Of a stretch of 64,000 nt of DNA, positions 51,309 to 59,123 are shown in pieces. Every line of letters begins with the position of its first letter. Positions within the stretch are counted from its first letter, which is position 1. A model generated the notes under the pieces. It worked only from the letters and a program-made list of their open reading frames with translations, was not told the origin of the DNA and did no database searches. The position numbers and the translations under genes are program-made. The DNA lies in the NCBI GenBank assembly GCA_027531565.1, contig JAPZSB010000005.1, positions 1 to 64,000 on the forward strand, in the 5' to 3' direction. This stretch comes from Beijerinckiaceae bacterium. GTDB taxonomy: Bacteria; Pseudomonadota; Alphaproteobacteria; Rhizobiales; Beijerinckiaceae.

Positions 51309-52312
51309 GCGCAGATCTCCACTCCGGCAGCGCGATAGACGCTCTCCATCAGGCGCAGTGTTTCGAGGTTGTCCAAGCGGTCGGTCTCGAACGGGGCTCC
51401 GCTCGCCAGTCCTGCAAGGAAAGCGCGCATCGCGGTGTCGAAGCATTCCTGGTACCGGCCGATCAGATCGACCGTGGTGAGCGTTTCCGCCTCCCGGCCC
51501 ACGATGAAGACCCGGTCGAGCTCCATCATGATCGTTCCGCGCGTGCCGATGACCTCGAGCCGGTCGCCATGCAGCTCCGGATAGCCCGGGGCGCAGATGC
51601 AGCCATCGGCAATGGCGATGAGGCCGCCCGGCCCCTCCATCAGGATCGACGCGGTATCCTCGCCCGGCAGGCCTTCCGCCAGCCGGCCGAGCCGCGCAGC
51701 GACAACGGTCAGCGAACCGGCGAGGCAGCGCAGGACGTCGAGGTGGTGGATCATGGTTTCGAGGACGAGGTTGCGCCTGTATTCGCGGAGATAGGGCTGC
51801 CTCTCGACCAGAAAGGGCGGCCGCCCCTCGCGTGGGCAGAGGCCTGAACCCCGGCAGTTGATGCCCAGATGGCGGATTGCGCCGATCCGCCCCTCGTTGA
51901 TCCAGCGGCGTACCGTCATGTAGTGCGGCCGGAACCGGTAATTCTCGTGGACCATGAAGCGGACGCGGTCGCCGATATCGCGGACGAGCGCTTCGGCCTC
52001 GGCCACGGTGCTGCACATCGGCTTCTGGAGCATGATATGGACGCCGTGACCGGCGGCCAGCCGTGCGAGCGGCGCATGGGCGGCCATGGAGGCGGCGATA
52101 TCGGCGATGGTGAAACCGCCGTCGTCGAACAGGTCGGCCGGATCGGCATAGGCCCTGCCGATCCCGAATTCTCTCGCCCGGGCCTGCGCCCTTGCAAGAT
52201 CGGGATCGCAGACGGCCACGACCTCGACGCCGGCTTTCTGCCAGGCTCTCAGGTGATAGGTGCTGATCAGGCCGCAGCCGAGCAGCGCAACCCGGGGCAC
52301 GATGCCGTTCAT
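51305..52312 (-). CDS. Gfo/Idh/MocA-family oxidoreductase
   Basis: A 335-residue NAD(P)-dependent sugar oxidoreductase. Rossmann loop LLGCGLISTYHL, then HIMLQKPMCSTVAEAEAL where most members have EKP (Gln replaces Glu); later YRRNLVLETMIHHLDVLRCLAG carries the catalytic His region. Probably oxidises or isomerises a sugar or inositol-like compound. Overlaps both neighbours by ATGA. Confidence 0.9.
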   Translation of the reverse strand: MNGIVPRVALLGCGLISTYHLRAWQKAGVEVVAVCDPDLARAQARAREFGIGRAYADPADLFDDGGFTIADIAASMAAHAPLARLAAGHGVHIMLQKPMCSTVAEAEALVRDIGDRVRFMVHENYRFRPHYMTVRRWINEGRIGAIRHLGINCRGSGLCPREGRPPFLVERQPYLREYRRNLVLETMIHHLDVLRCLAGSLTVVAARLGRLAEGLPGEDTASILMEGPGGLIAIADGCICAPGYPELHGDRLEVIGTRGTIMMELDRVFIVGREAETLTTVDLIGRYQECFDTAMRAFLAGLASGAPFETDRLDNLETLRLMESVYRAAGVEICA

Positions 52313-52932
52313 GGCCGGGCCCCCGGCAGGAGCGTTCCGAGATAGGCGCGGGCCGGTTCATGGGCGAGCAGGGCGTCGAATGTGTCGAGCGCGGTGACAG
52401 TTCCCTTCTGGACGAAGATGAACCGCTCGCAGATCTCCTCGATGATCTCGAGATGGAACCTCTCGTTCGGATGCACGCAGAGGAAAACCAGCCGGCCCTG
52501 CGCGCGCAGCTTCCGGAAGAAATCCAGCATGAAGCCGATATAGCCATCCTGCGTGTTGAACTGCGGCTCGTCGAACAGATGGACCAGCGGATAGGCGGAG
52601 CCCGCCGCATCGAGCAGCAGGTTCGGCGTGTAGGACCGGAAATGCCGGACCTGGTAGGATTGGTGGTAATGGATGGCCAGCCGGTCCCGCTGGTCGGTCC
52701 GCACCTTGTGGATATTGCGCCCCTGGACGAGGACTTCGCCCTCGGTCGGGGCATTCGAGCCGGTGACGAGCTCGAACAGGGTTGTTTTTCCCGAACCGTT
52801 CGGTCCCATCATTCCGACAATGGCCGGCTCGTCGATCGCGAAATCGGCCGAGAGCTGGAAAGTCGGCGTCCGGTCGAGAAGGCCGCGGCGGTAGATCTTC
52901 CGGAGACCCCTGACTTCGAGCATGCGCGTCAT
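52309..52932 (-). CDS. Truncated ABC ATPase lacking signature motif
   Basis: A 207-residue ABC-type ATPase: Walker A GPNGSGKT (43-50), possible Q-loop Q91 (HYHQSYQ), Walker B LVHLFDEP (116-123) and H-loop H154 (FLCVHPNE). The helical subdomain with LSGGQ and the D-loop (SALD) are missing: only about 30 residues separate Q91 from the Walker B aspartate, where normal proteins have about 75. It is third in a series of ABC genes after LivG and LivF, between livF (3-bp gap) and the Gfo/Idh gene (overlap). A real subunit, regulator or a stable variant; not a recent frameshift, as the frame is open and coupled. Confidence 0.82.
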   Translation of the reverse strand: MTRMLEVRGLRKIYRRGLLDRTPTFQLSADFAIDEPAIVGMMGPNGSGKTTLFELVTGSNAPTEGEVLVQGRNIHKVRTDQRDRLAIHYHQSYQVRHFRSYTPNLLLDAAGSAYPLVHLFDEPQFNTQDGYIGFMLDFFRKLRAQGRLVFLCVHPNERFHLEIIEEICERFIFVQKGTVTALDTFDALLAHEPARAYLGTLLPGARP

Positions 52933-52935
52933 GGC

Positions 52936-53631
52936 TCAGATCCCGATCAGGCGACGCCGCAGCGTCAGGTTGCCGAGAAGCTCGGAGGCAGGGCCTTCAT
53001 GCTCGATATGCCCGCGGTCCATCACATAGACGCGGTCGGACACCTCGAGCATCGCGAGGGCGTTCTGTTCGACCACGAGGGCGGCGATGCCCTCGTCCTT
53101 CAGCCGCCGGATGGTCCGCAGCACATCCTGCACGATCTTGGGCGCGAGCCCCTGGCTCGGCTCGTCGAAGAGCACGATCCCGGGCGAGCCCAGCAGCGCG
53201 CGGGCGATGGAAACCATCTGCAGCTCGCCGCCGGACATCGTCTCGCATTCCCGGACATAGAGGTTCTCCAGGGCCGGGAAGATCGAGAACATCTCGGCTT
53301 CGTTCCATGCCCGGAAGCGCGTCCGGCGCGTGCCGATCTTCAGGTTCCGCGCCGCTGTGAGGGTGGGGAAGACCCGGCGATCATCCGGCACCCACGACAC
53401 GCCCATCCGGGCGATGGCATGGGTCGGCAGGCGGGTGATGTCGCGCCCGTCGAACCGGACAGTGCCCTGTCGCGGCGGCGAGAGACCCAGAATGGAGCGG
53501 ATCGTCGTCGTCTTGCCGGCGCCGTTCGGCCCGAGCAGGGCGACGATCTCGCCGGGCTGCACCGACAGCGAGACGCCGAACAAGGCCTGCGTTTCGCCGT
53601 AGAAGGTCTCGATAGCGTTGATCCCGAGCAT
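52936..53631 (-). CDS. livF: Branched-chain-type ABC transporter ATPase (LivF-like)
   Basis: A 231-residue ATPase: Walker A GPNGAGKTT, signature MSGGELQM (family usually MSGGEQQM), Walker B IVLFDEPSQGLAP, and H-loop VVEQNA. LivF type by length and by the SQGLAP following Walker B. Starts one base inside livG's stop (TGATG). Symbol denotes family only. Confidence 0.93.
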   Translation of the reverse strand: MLGINAIETFYGETQALFGVSLSVQPGEIVALLGPNGAGKTTTIRSILGLSPPRQGTVRFDGRDITRLPTHAIARMGVSWVPDDRRVFPTLTAARNLKIGTRRTRFRAWNEAEMFSIFPALENLYVRECETMSGGELQMVSIARALLGSPGIVLFDEPSQGLAPKIVQDVLRTIRRLKDEGIAALVVEQNALAMLEVSDRVYVMDRGHIEHEGPASELLGNLTLRRRLIGI

Positions 53632-54374
53632 CACACGGCCTCCCGCAGCGAGGAGCGCGCCACCCACTTGTTGGCCATGAGTTCCGCCGGCGTGCCCTCG
53701 GTAATGACCTGGCCCCAATGGATGACGGAAATCCGGTCGGCGAGGCCGAACAGGAACCGCATGTCATGCTCGATCAGGCAGATCGTGTACCGGGTCCTGA
53801 GGCGCCGGATCAGGGCCGCAAGGGCGCGCGTGGCCTCGACCCCGAGGCCGGATGTCGGTTCGTCGAGGAACACGATCCGGGGTTCCGCGGCGAGAGCCAC
53901 CGCGATTTCGAGGGCCCGGCGGTTGCCATAGCTCAGCGACTTGGTCTTCGACCAGGCGCTGTCGGCCAGCCCGACCATGTCGAGCACGGCGAGGGCGGCG
54001 TCGATCAGGGTCCGGTCGGCGAAGCCGTTGCCGAAGATCCGGCCGGTCTGCGCCTTGAAGGCGGGCAGGGCCAGCAGGACATTCTCGATGACGACCGTAT
54101 CGTCGAACAGGTTCATGATCTGGAACGAACGGGCAATACCGAGCCGGGCGATCCGGTGCGGCGGCAGGCCGGCAATGTTCCGGCCCGCGAAGACGATGCT
54201 GCCGGCATCCGGGGCGTGATGCCCGGTCAGGAGGTGGAAGCAGGTCGTCTTGCCTGCCCCGTTCGGTCCCATGATGCCATGGACCGTGCCTTCCTCGATG
54301 CCGAGCGTGATGTTCTCGAGCACAACTCTGGCGCCGAACCGCTTCTGGAGTCCTGTGGCCTGGAAGAGGGTCAT
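53631..54374 (-). CDS. livG: Branched-chain-type ABC transporter ATPase (LivG-like)
   Basis: A 247-residue ATPase: Walker A GPNGAGKTT, IARSFQIMNLF (Q-loop, LivG type), signature LSYGNRRALEIAVALA, Walker B IVFLDEPTSGLG, H-loop LIEHDM. The longer frame upstream belongs to livM. ATG 54374 overlaps the livM stop (ATGA). Confidence 0.94.
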   Translation of the reverse strand: MTLFQATGLQKRFGARVVLENITLGIEEGTVHGIMGPNGAGKTTCFHLLTGHHAPDAGSIVFAGRNIAGLPPHRIARLGIARSFQIMNLFDDTVVIENVLLALPAFKAQTGRIFGNGFADRTLIDAALAVLDMVGLADSAWSKTKSLSYGNRRALEIAVALAAEPRIVFLDEPTSGLGVEATRALAALIRRLRTRYTICLIEHDMRFLFGLADRISVIHWGQVITEGTPAELMANKWVARSSLREAV

Positions 54375-55390
54375 GGCGTCGTCTCCACGATCCGGGCCGG
54401 CGGAACCGGCGCCTCGCGGCGGCGCGCTGTGCCGATCAGCCCGGCCAGCCCCTCGGGGCGGACCATGACCATCACCACGAACATCAGCCCGTACCAGAGC
54501 AGCCAGGTCTCGGTGAGGCCGCCCAGCACTTCCCGGGCGAGGAAATAGAGCAGGACACCGAGGATCGGGCCCCAGAAATTCACCAGCCCGCCGCCGACCA
54601 GCACCATCATCACGACGAGGCCGGATTGATGCAGGCTCATCACGTCGGGATAGGCGCTGTTCTGGGCCATCGCGAGCAGGGCGCCCGCCAGCCCCGCAAA
54701 CGTCGCGGAGATCGTGAAGGCGAGCCATTTCCAGCGCCAGACATCATACCCGACGAAACGGGCGCGCATCTCGTTCTGGCGGATCGCCTGCAGCACCCGG
54801 CCGAAGGGTGAGTTGACCACGCGCCACAGCCCGATCACCACAAGGGCGGCGAGCGCAGCGACGAACCCGTAGAAGATGCGGTTGTCGGCAAGCGCCAGCG
54901 TGGCATCGCCGATCTGCAGGGGAGGGCGGGGGATACCGAGGAGCCCGTCCTCGCCACCGGTGATCCGGTGCAGCTTGATCGAGGAGAACCAGAAGATCTG
55001 GCCGAAGGCGATCGACAGCAGCGCGAAGTAGATTCCCCGCCGGTGCGACAGGAACAGCGCGACGAAGCCGCCGGCCACCATTGCCGCGAGCAGCGCGGCG
55101 CCGAGGCCGCCCCACAGGCTGATCGATACATTGTGCTGGAACAGCCCGAATGCGTAGGCGCCGATCCCGAGATACGCGCCATGGCCGAAGGAATGCAGGC
55201 CGGTATAGCCGAACAGCAGGTTGAACCCCATCGCGAAGATGATCCAGATCGCGATTTCGATCGCGAGGTAATGGTAGAGGCCGAACCGGGCGACCAGGAA
55301 CGGCGCGGCCACCAGCAGCACGAGGAAGGCTGCCATCGGCAGGATGAAAGGCGATCCGCCCTTCGGAGGGATGTCTGACAGGTTGATCAT
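54371..55390 (-). CDS. livM: Branched-chain-type ABC permease (LivM-like)
   Basis: A 339-residue permease with about ten helices: FGYTGLHSFGHGAYLGIGAYAFG in the middle and the EAA-like loop AIRQNEMRARFVGYDVWRWK, both typical of LivM. Five bases separate it from livH. Forms the pore with LivH. Confidence 0.93.
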   Translation of the reverse strand: MINLSDIPPKGGSPFILPMAAFLVLLVAAPFLVARFGLYHYLAIEIAIWIIFAMGFNLLFGYTGLHSFGHGAYLGIGAYAFGLFQHNVSISLWGGLGAALLAAMVAGGFVALFLSHRRGIYFALLSIAFGQIFWFSSIKLHRITGGEDGLLGIPRPPLQIGDATLALADNRIFYGFVAALAALVVIGLWRVVNSPFGRVLQAIRQNEMRARFVGYDVWRWKWLAFTISATFAGLAGALLAMAQNSAYPDVMSLHQSGLVVMMVLVGGGLVNFWGPILGVLLYFLAREVLGGLTETWLLWYGLMFVVMVMVRPEGLAGLIGTARRREAPVPPARIVETTP

Positions 55391-55394
55391 GATC

Positions 55395-56315
55395 TCAGTT
55401 TTCCAGCGCGCTCTTGCGACCCAGGAGACCCCGCGCCCGGAAGCCGACGATCAGGATCAGCAGGATGTACATCGACACCATCGACCAGGCCGGCACGAAG
55501 GCGCCGGTCAGGCCGACGGAAAGGCCGACGAGAAGGGAGGCGATCACCGCGCCCCAGAAGCTGCCCACGCCGCCGATGACGATGATCAGGAAGGCGGGAA
55601 TGACGACATCGAGGCCGATATGCGGGCGCAGCCCCCAGATCGGCGCCATGACAATGCCGGCGAGCCCGGCCAAGGCAGCCCCGAACCCGAAGACGAACAG
55701 GCGCAGCCGTCCGAGATCGTAGCCCAGGGCGCGGACCATCTCGCTGTCATGCGCCCCGGCCTTGATGATCGCGCCATAGGGCGTCTTCTCGAGGAAGAGC
55801 CAGACGCACAGGATGGCGAGGATCGCGAAGCCGGCGGCATAGACCTTGTAGGTCGAGAAGATCATGCCGCCAATAAGCATGGCGCCGGTGATCGCGCCCG
55901 GCGTGCGCAGGTTCTGCTCGCCCGCGCCCCAGGCCAGCCGGATGCTCTCCTCGAGCACGAGGGCGGCGCCGAAGGTCAGCAGCAGGCCGTAAAGCGAGGC
56001 CTTGCCATAGGTCGGCCGGAGGCAGACCTCCAGCAGCGCGCCCACAAGGCCGGCAAGCAGGGGCCCGACAAGTGCCGCCACCGCATAGCGGGTCCCCAGC
56101 GGAAAGGTGAGCCACCATTGGCCGAACTCGCTGGTGGCCAGAGGCCCGCCGCTGATCGTCGTCAGCGCGAAATAGGCTCCCAGCGCGAACAGCGAGCCAT
56201 GGGCGAGATTGATGACCTCCATCACCCCGACGATGAGCGTGAAGCCGAGTGCGATCAGGGCAAAGAGCAGGCCGAGGGTCAGGCCATTGATGAGATGGGG
56301 CAGGATCGATTGCAT
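55395..56315 (-). CDS. livH: Branched-chain-type ABC permease (LivH-like)
   Basis: A 306-residue permease with eight helices: NGLTLGLLFALIALGFTLI and EVINLAHGSLFALGAYFALT at the start, and SEMVRALGYDLGRLRLFVFGFGAALAGLAG as the ATPase-contact loop. Lies 75 bp after the binding-protein gene, behind a strong hairpin. Confidence 0.93.
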   Translation of the reverse strand: MQSILPHLINGLTLGLLFALIALGFTLIVGVMEVINLAHGSLFALGAYFALTTISGGPLATSEFGQWWLTFPLGTRYAVAALVGPLLAGLVGALLEVCLRPTYGKASLYGLLLTFGAALVLEESIRLAWGAGEQNLRTPGAITGAMLIGGMIFSTYKVYAAGFAILAILCVWLFLEKTPYGAIIKAGAHDSEMVRALGYDLGRLRLFVFGFGAALAGLAGIVMAPIWGLRPHIGLDVVIPAFLIIVIGGVGSFWGAVIASLLVGLSVGLTGAFVPAWSMVSMYILLILIVGFRARGLLGRKSALEN

Positions 56316-56343
56316 CGGGATGTCCGAAAGGGTCGGCCGAGGA

Positions 56344-56371
56344 GGCGGGCGGGGCCGTGACCCCGCCCGCC
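56344..56371 (-). other. Intra-operon hairpin after Liv binding-protein gene
   Basis: A perfect 11-bp GC stem (56344-56354 with 56361-56371, six-base loop) between the stop of the binding-protein gene and livH. No T-run follows on the transcribed (minus) strand. It matches the arrangement in the dipeptide operon and would protect or terminate most of the binding-protein mRNA. Confidence 0.65.
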
Positions 56372-56390
56372 GGCTGGATTTGCCGTGCGT

Positions 56391-57677
56391 TCAGGCGTCG
56401 AAGGTCGGCGTGGCCTCGTAGCTCTCGAGCTTGCAGGCTGCCGGCGCGTCGAGGTCGACCACATCCTTCGGCTCGGCCTGGGCCAGAAGCGCGAAGAGAT
56501 CGTCCTTGTCCTTGGGGCGGGGATTGGCCGTCGCCAGATAGATCGTCTGCTGGACCTGATGGGTCCTGGCATCGATCATGGCGTCGAAATGCTGCATCCG
56601 GTCCCGGGCCTTCATGACATGGCCTTCGAGCGCCTTGATGACCGCGATGTTGTTGGTCGTTCCCGCGCGCTCGATCGCCGCGAACAGCTCCCGCGCTGCC
56701 ATGTACCCGTTGTAGAAGACGTTGCCGGGAACCTTGATGGCTTCGTTCGGATACATCTTCTTGTATTTCTCGACGAATTCCTTGACGCCCGGCAGGGTCA
56801 GCTCGTGGTACCAGGTGGTCCCGAACACACCGAACAGGTTGTCCGCGGGCAGGCCATACACATCCGGCCAGTCCTGCTGGTTGTTGAGCCAGACGGGCTT
56901 GTTGCCCATGCCGAGCTGCGCCACCTGCTGGCGGAGGGCCTTCTGGTCGTCTCCGCCGATTGCCGCGGCCACGATCGAGGGCTTGAGCTGCTGGATCTTG
57001 ATGAGCGCGGCGGTGAAATCGCGCGTGCCCTGCGGGATCAGGATCTCTTCCAGAACCTTGCCGCCGAACTCGGCGATCTGCTTCTTGGTGGTGCGGGCCG
57101 TGTCATGCCCCCAGACATAGTCGTTCGTCAGCAGCACGAAGGTGCCGCCGAAGGCATTGATCGAGTTCTTGATCGCGGCCTTGGCGAAGTTGGTGCCGTT
57201 GCCGTCCCACACGAATTTCACGCGGTGGCAGTTCTGGCCGGCTTCGGTCGGCGAGGACGAATTGGTGTTGAAATAGATGACGCCGTATTTCTGGGCGACC
57301 TGGCTGATGGCGTTGGCCACGCCGGAATGGACGCCGCCGAGAAGAAATCCGCACTTTTCCTGCTGGATCATGCGCTCGGCCACCCGGCTCCCGGTCGCCG
57401 GTGTCGTTTCCGTGTCGATATGGGTGCTGACGAGCTTGCGCCCCAGCAGGCCACCACGCGCATTCGCTTCCTCGATCGCCATCAGGATCCCGCGGCGTTC
57501 GTCGGCGCCGGAATTAGCATATTGACCGCTGGCATCGGTTGTGGTGCCGATCATGATCGGTTTCGCGGCACCCTGGGCCAGGACGCGGTTATGCGTCCAC
57601 GGTCCCATGAATGTCGCGACGCCACCGGCAGCCGCAGACGCAAGTAGGTTTCTCCGATTGATTTTGGAATTCAACAC
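56391..57677 (-). CDS. Liv-type ABC substrate-binding protein with Tat-type signal
   Basis: A 428-residue periplasmic-binding protein type 1 (Peripla_BP_6, LivK/UrtA/FmdD-like). The N-terminus NRRNLLASAAAGGVATF has the twin-arginine motif, so export may be by Tat. Mature part: IGTTTDASGQYANSGADERRGILMAIEEANARGGLLGRK, then GGVHSGVANAISQ. Starts with GTG at 57677 preceded by GGGAGGT. Ligand unknown; neighbours point to a sugar or sugar acid rather than amino acids (inference). First gene of the long minus-strand cluster. Confidence 0.92.
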   Translation of the reverse strand: MLNSKINRRNLLASAAAGGVATFMGPWTHNRVLAQGAAKPIMIGTTTDASGQYANSGADERRGILMAIEEANARGGLLGRKLVSTHIDTETTPATGSRVAERMIQQEKCGFLLGGVHSGVANAISQVAQKYGVIYFNTNSSSPTEAGQNCHRVKFVWDGNGTNFAKAAIKNSINAFGGTFVLLTNDYVWGHDTARTTKKQIAEFGGKVLEEILIPQGTRDFTAALIKIQQLKPSIVAAAIGGDDQKALRQQVAQLGMGNKPVWLNNQQDWPDVYGLPADNLFGVFGTTWYHELTLPGVKEFVEKYKKMYPNEAIKVPGNVFYNGYMAARELFAAIERAGTTNNIAVIKALEGHVMKARDRMQHFDAMIDARTHQVQQTIYLATANPRPKDKDDLFALLAQAEPKDVVDLDAPAACKLESYEATPTFDA

Positions 57678-57768
57678 CTTGACCTCCCAGGTTTTCCATT
57701 CCAGGCGCTGGGCTTCTCGGCGGCCCCTACCCGGATCGATCGCCGGATTGAACGGCTGGTCACAGTGA

Positions 57769-57784
57769 TTGAATGAATTTTCAA
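57769..57784. promoter_or_regulatory. Candidate RpiR operator
   Basis: TTGAATGAATTTTCAA: TTGAA and TTCAA arms with a 6-bp spacer, in the A/T-rich centre of the 174-bp divergent region between the Liv binding-protein and RpiR genes. RpiR proteins commonly bind such TGAA/TTCA inverted repeats. Confidence 0.45.
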
Positions 57785-57851
57785 ATCATGTCAATAAATA
57801 ATCGTTCGCTCGCTGCTCCGGCGGCGTGCGTAGGGCTGGGAGAGAACTGAA

Positions 57852-58688
57852 ATGCCGACAAATCCGCAGGCGCCGGAAACCTTCGATGCCCTTCGCCAGC
57901 GCATCCGGGACCGTTTCGACGGGTTGAGCCCCCATCTCCAGCGCATTGCGCGGGCATCGCTTTTCGATCCGAACACCTTCGCGCTGAGCACGACGGCCGC
58001 TCTCGGCGAGGCGCTCGAGATCCAGCCTTCGACGTTGATCCGCTTCGCCAAGGAATTTGGCTATTCCGGCTTCTCCGATCTCCAGCGTGTCTTCCGCCAG
58101 CGGCTGATCGAAGGGGCGGCGACCGTGCGCGACAAGGTTCTCGATTCAGCGCCGTCGAGCGCGCCGGCGGATATCGGGGCGATCCTGGCGGACAGCATAG
58201 CGGTCCATCGGCAGGCACTCGATTCGCTGGCGGAAACCTGCGATCACGCGGCTTTGGGACGGGCGATCGATGCCATCCGCGCAGCGGATCATGTCTATGT
58301 CGCAGGCCTCAGGCGCTCGCGTCCGATCGCGGATTACCTGCTCTACGGCCTGATGCGCAGCGAAAGGCCTTGCAGTCTGCTTGATTTCGCGGGCGGTATG
58401 GCGGGCTCCCAGATCGCGACCATCCGCCCCGGTGACGTGCTGGTGGCGATTGCCTTTCCGCCCTATTCGCCGCCGGTCCTCGAAGCCGTCATGGATGCGC
58501 ATATCTCCGGCAAGCGCGTTGTCACGATTACCGACAGCGACCAGAGCCCGCTGGCGATCAATTCGCATGTCTGCCTGACCGTCGCCTCATCGACACCCAG
58601 CCGCATGCAGCCGATCGGCGGGGCGATCGCGCTTGTCCATGCGATCCTGATCGCGATCACGCCGGGCGCACTGCCGGGAACGTCCTGA
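57852..58688 (+). CDS. MurR/RpiR-family transcriptional regulator
   Basis: A 278-residue regulator: N-terminal HTH_6 (about 10-85; TTAALGEALEIQPSTLIRFAKEFGYSGFSDLQR) and a SIS sugar-phosphate-binding domain (about 120-260; HVYVAGLRRSRPIADYLL). RpiR members sense phosphorylated sugars. It is divergent from the Liv/sugar-acid cluster and probably controls it. GGGAGAGA precedes ATG 57852. Confidence 0.94.
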   Translation: MPTNPQAPETFDALRQRIRDRFDGLSPHLQRIARASLFDPNTFALSTTAALGEALEIQPSTLIRFAKEFGYSGFSDLQRVFRQRLIEGAATVRDKVLDSAPSSAPADIGAILADSIAVHRQALDSLAETCDHAALGRAIDAIRAADHVYVAGLRRSRPIADYLLYGLMRSERPCSLLDFAGGMAGSQIATIRPGDVLVAIAFPPYSPPVLEAVMDAHISGKRVVTITDSDQSPLAINSHVCLTVASSTPSRMQPIGGAIALVHAILIAITPGALPGTS

Positions 58689-58742
58689 CGCGAGGTCCGC
58701 CCTGCGAACGAATTCCCCGGCTGCGCCGGCGGAGCGTTGCCT

Positions 58743-59111
58743 TCAGTTGATCCGGCCGGTCGAGGTCCTGCCGTCGGCACCGGTCAGCTGGACGGCGCCC
58801 TTCACACGGGCCGGCAGGGCTTCGGCCGCCGCACCGACCAGCTTGCTCCCGTCCGGAGCCGGCTCCAGCGTCACCCGGACAGATTTGCCCGAAACGGCGA
58901 GGATGGCGAGCGCCTTGAAGCCCGTGGCCGGCAGCGGCCTGTCCTGGGCATCGCTGACAAAGACCTCGACCGCCTTGTCCCGCGTCACCAGTTCGACATG
59001 GTAGGTTCCCGCATCGACCAGCGCGCCGCCGCGCGGTCCCGTCCGCTGTTCGTGCGCCCCGGCGGCGGTGATGCCGGTGGCAAGGGCAAGGCTGGCAAGC
59101 AGGATGCGCAT
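58743..59111 (-). CDS. Small periplasmic protein of a metal-efflux operon
   Basis: A 122-residue secreted protein: signal peptide 1-19 (AGAHE), mature part GPRGGALVDAGTYHVELVTRDKAVEVFVSD, with only one His-rich hint (AHE). It sits 12 bp downstream of the RND pump gene, last in the operon. Its early segment resembles the N-terminal beta-domain of the CzcB-like adaptor in this same operon. Possibly a metal or copper chaperone-like accessory; family name unknown. Confidence 0.75.
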   Translation of the reverse strand: MRILLASLALATGITAAGAHEQRTGPRGGALVDAGTYHVELVTRDKAVEVFVSDAQDRPLPATGFKALAILAVSGKSVRVTLEPAPDGSKLVGAAAEALPARVKGAVQLTGADGRTSTGRIN

Positions 59112-59123
59112 GATCGTTTTCCT

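Noticed and set aside
51309-52754. N-terminal extension of the SDR frame
   Set aside because: The frame is open for about 480 codons upstream of the real SDR start, but it overlaps the Gfo/Idh and ABC genes in another frame. The ATGA-coupled ATG at 51308 gives a normal SDR.
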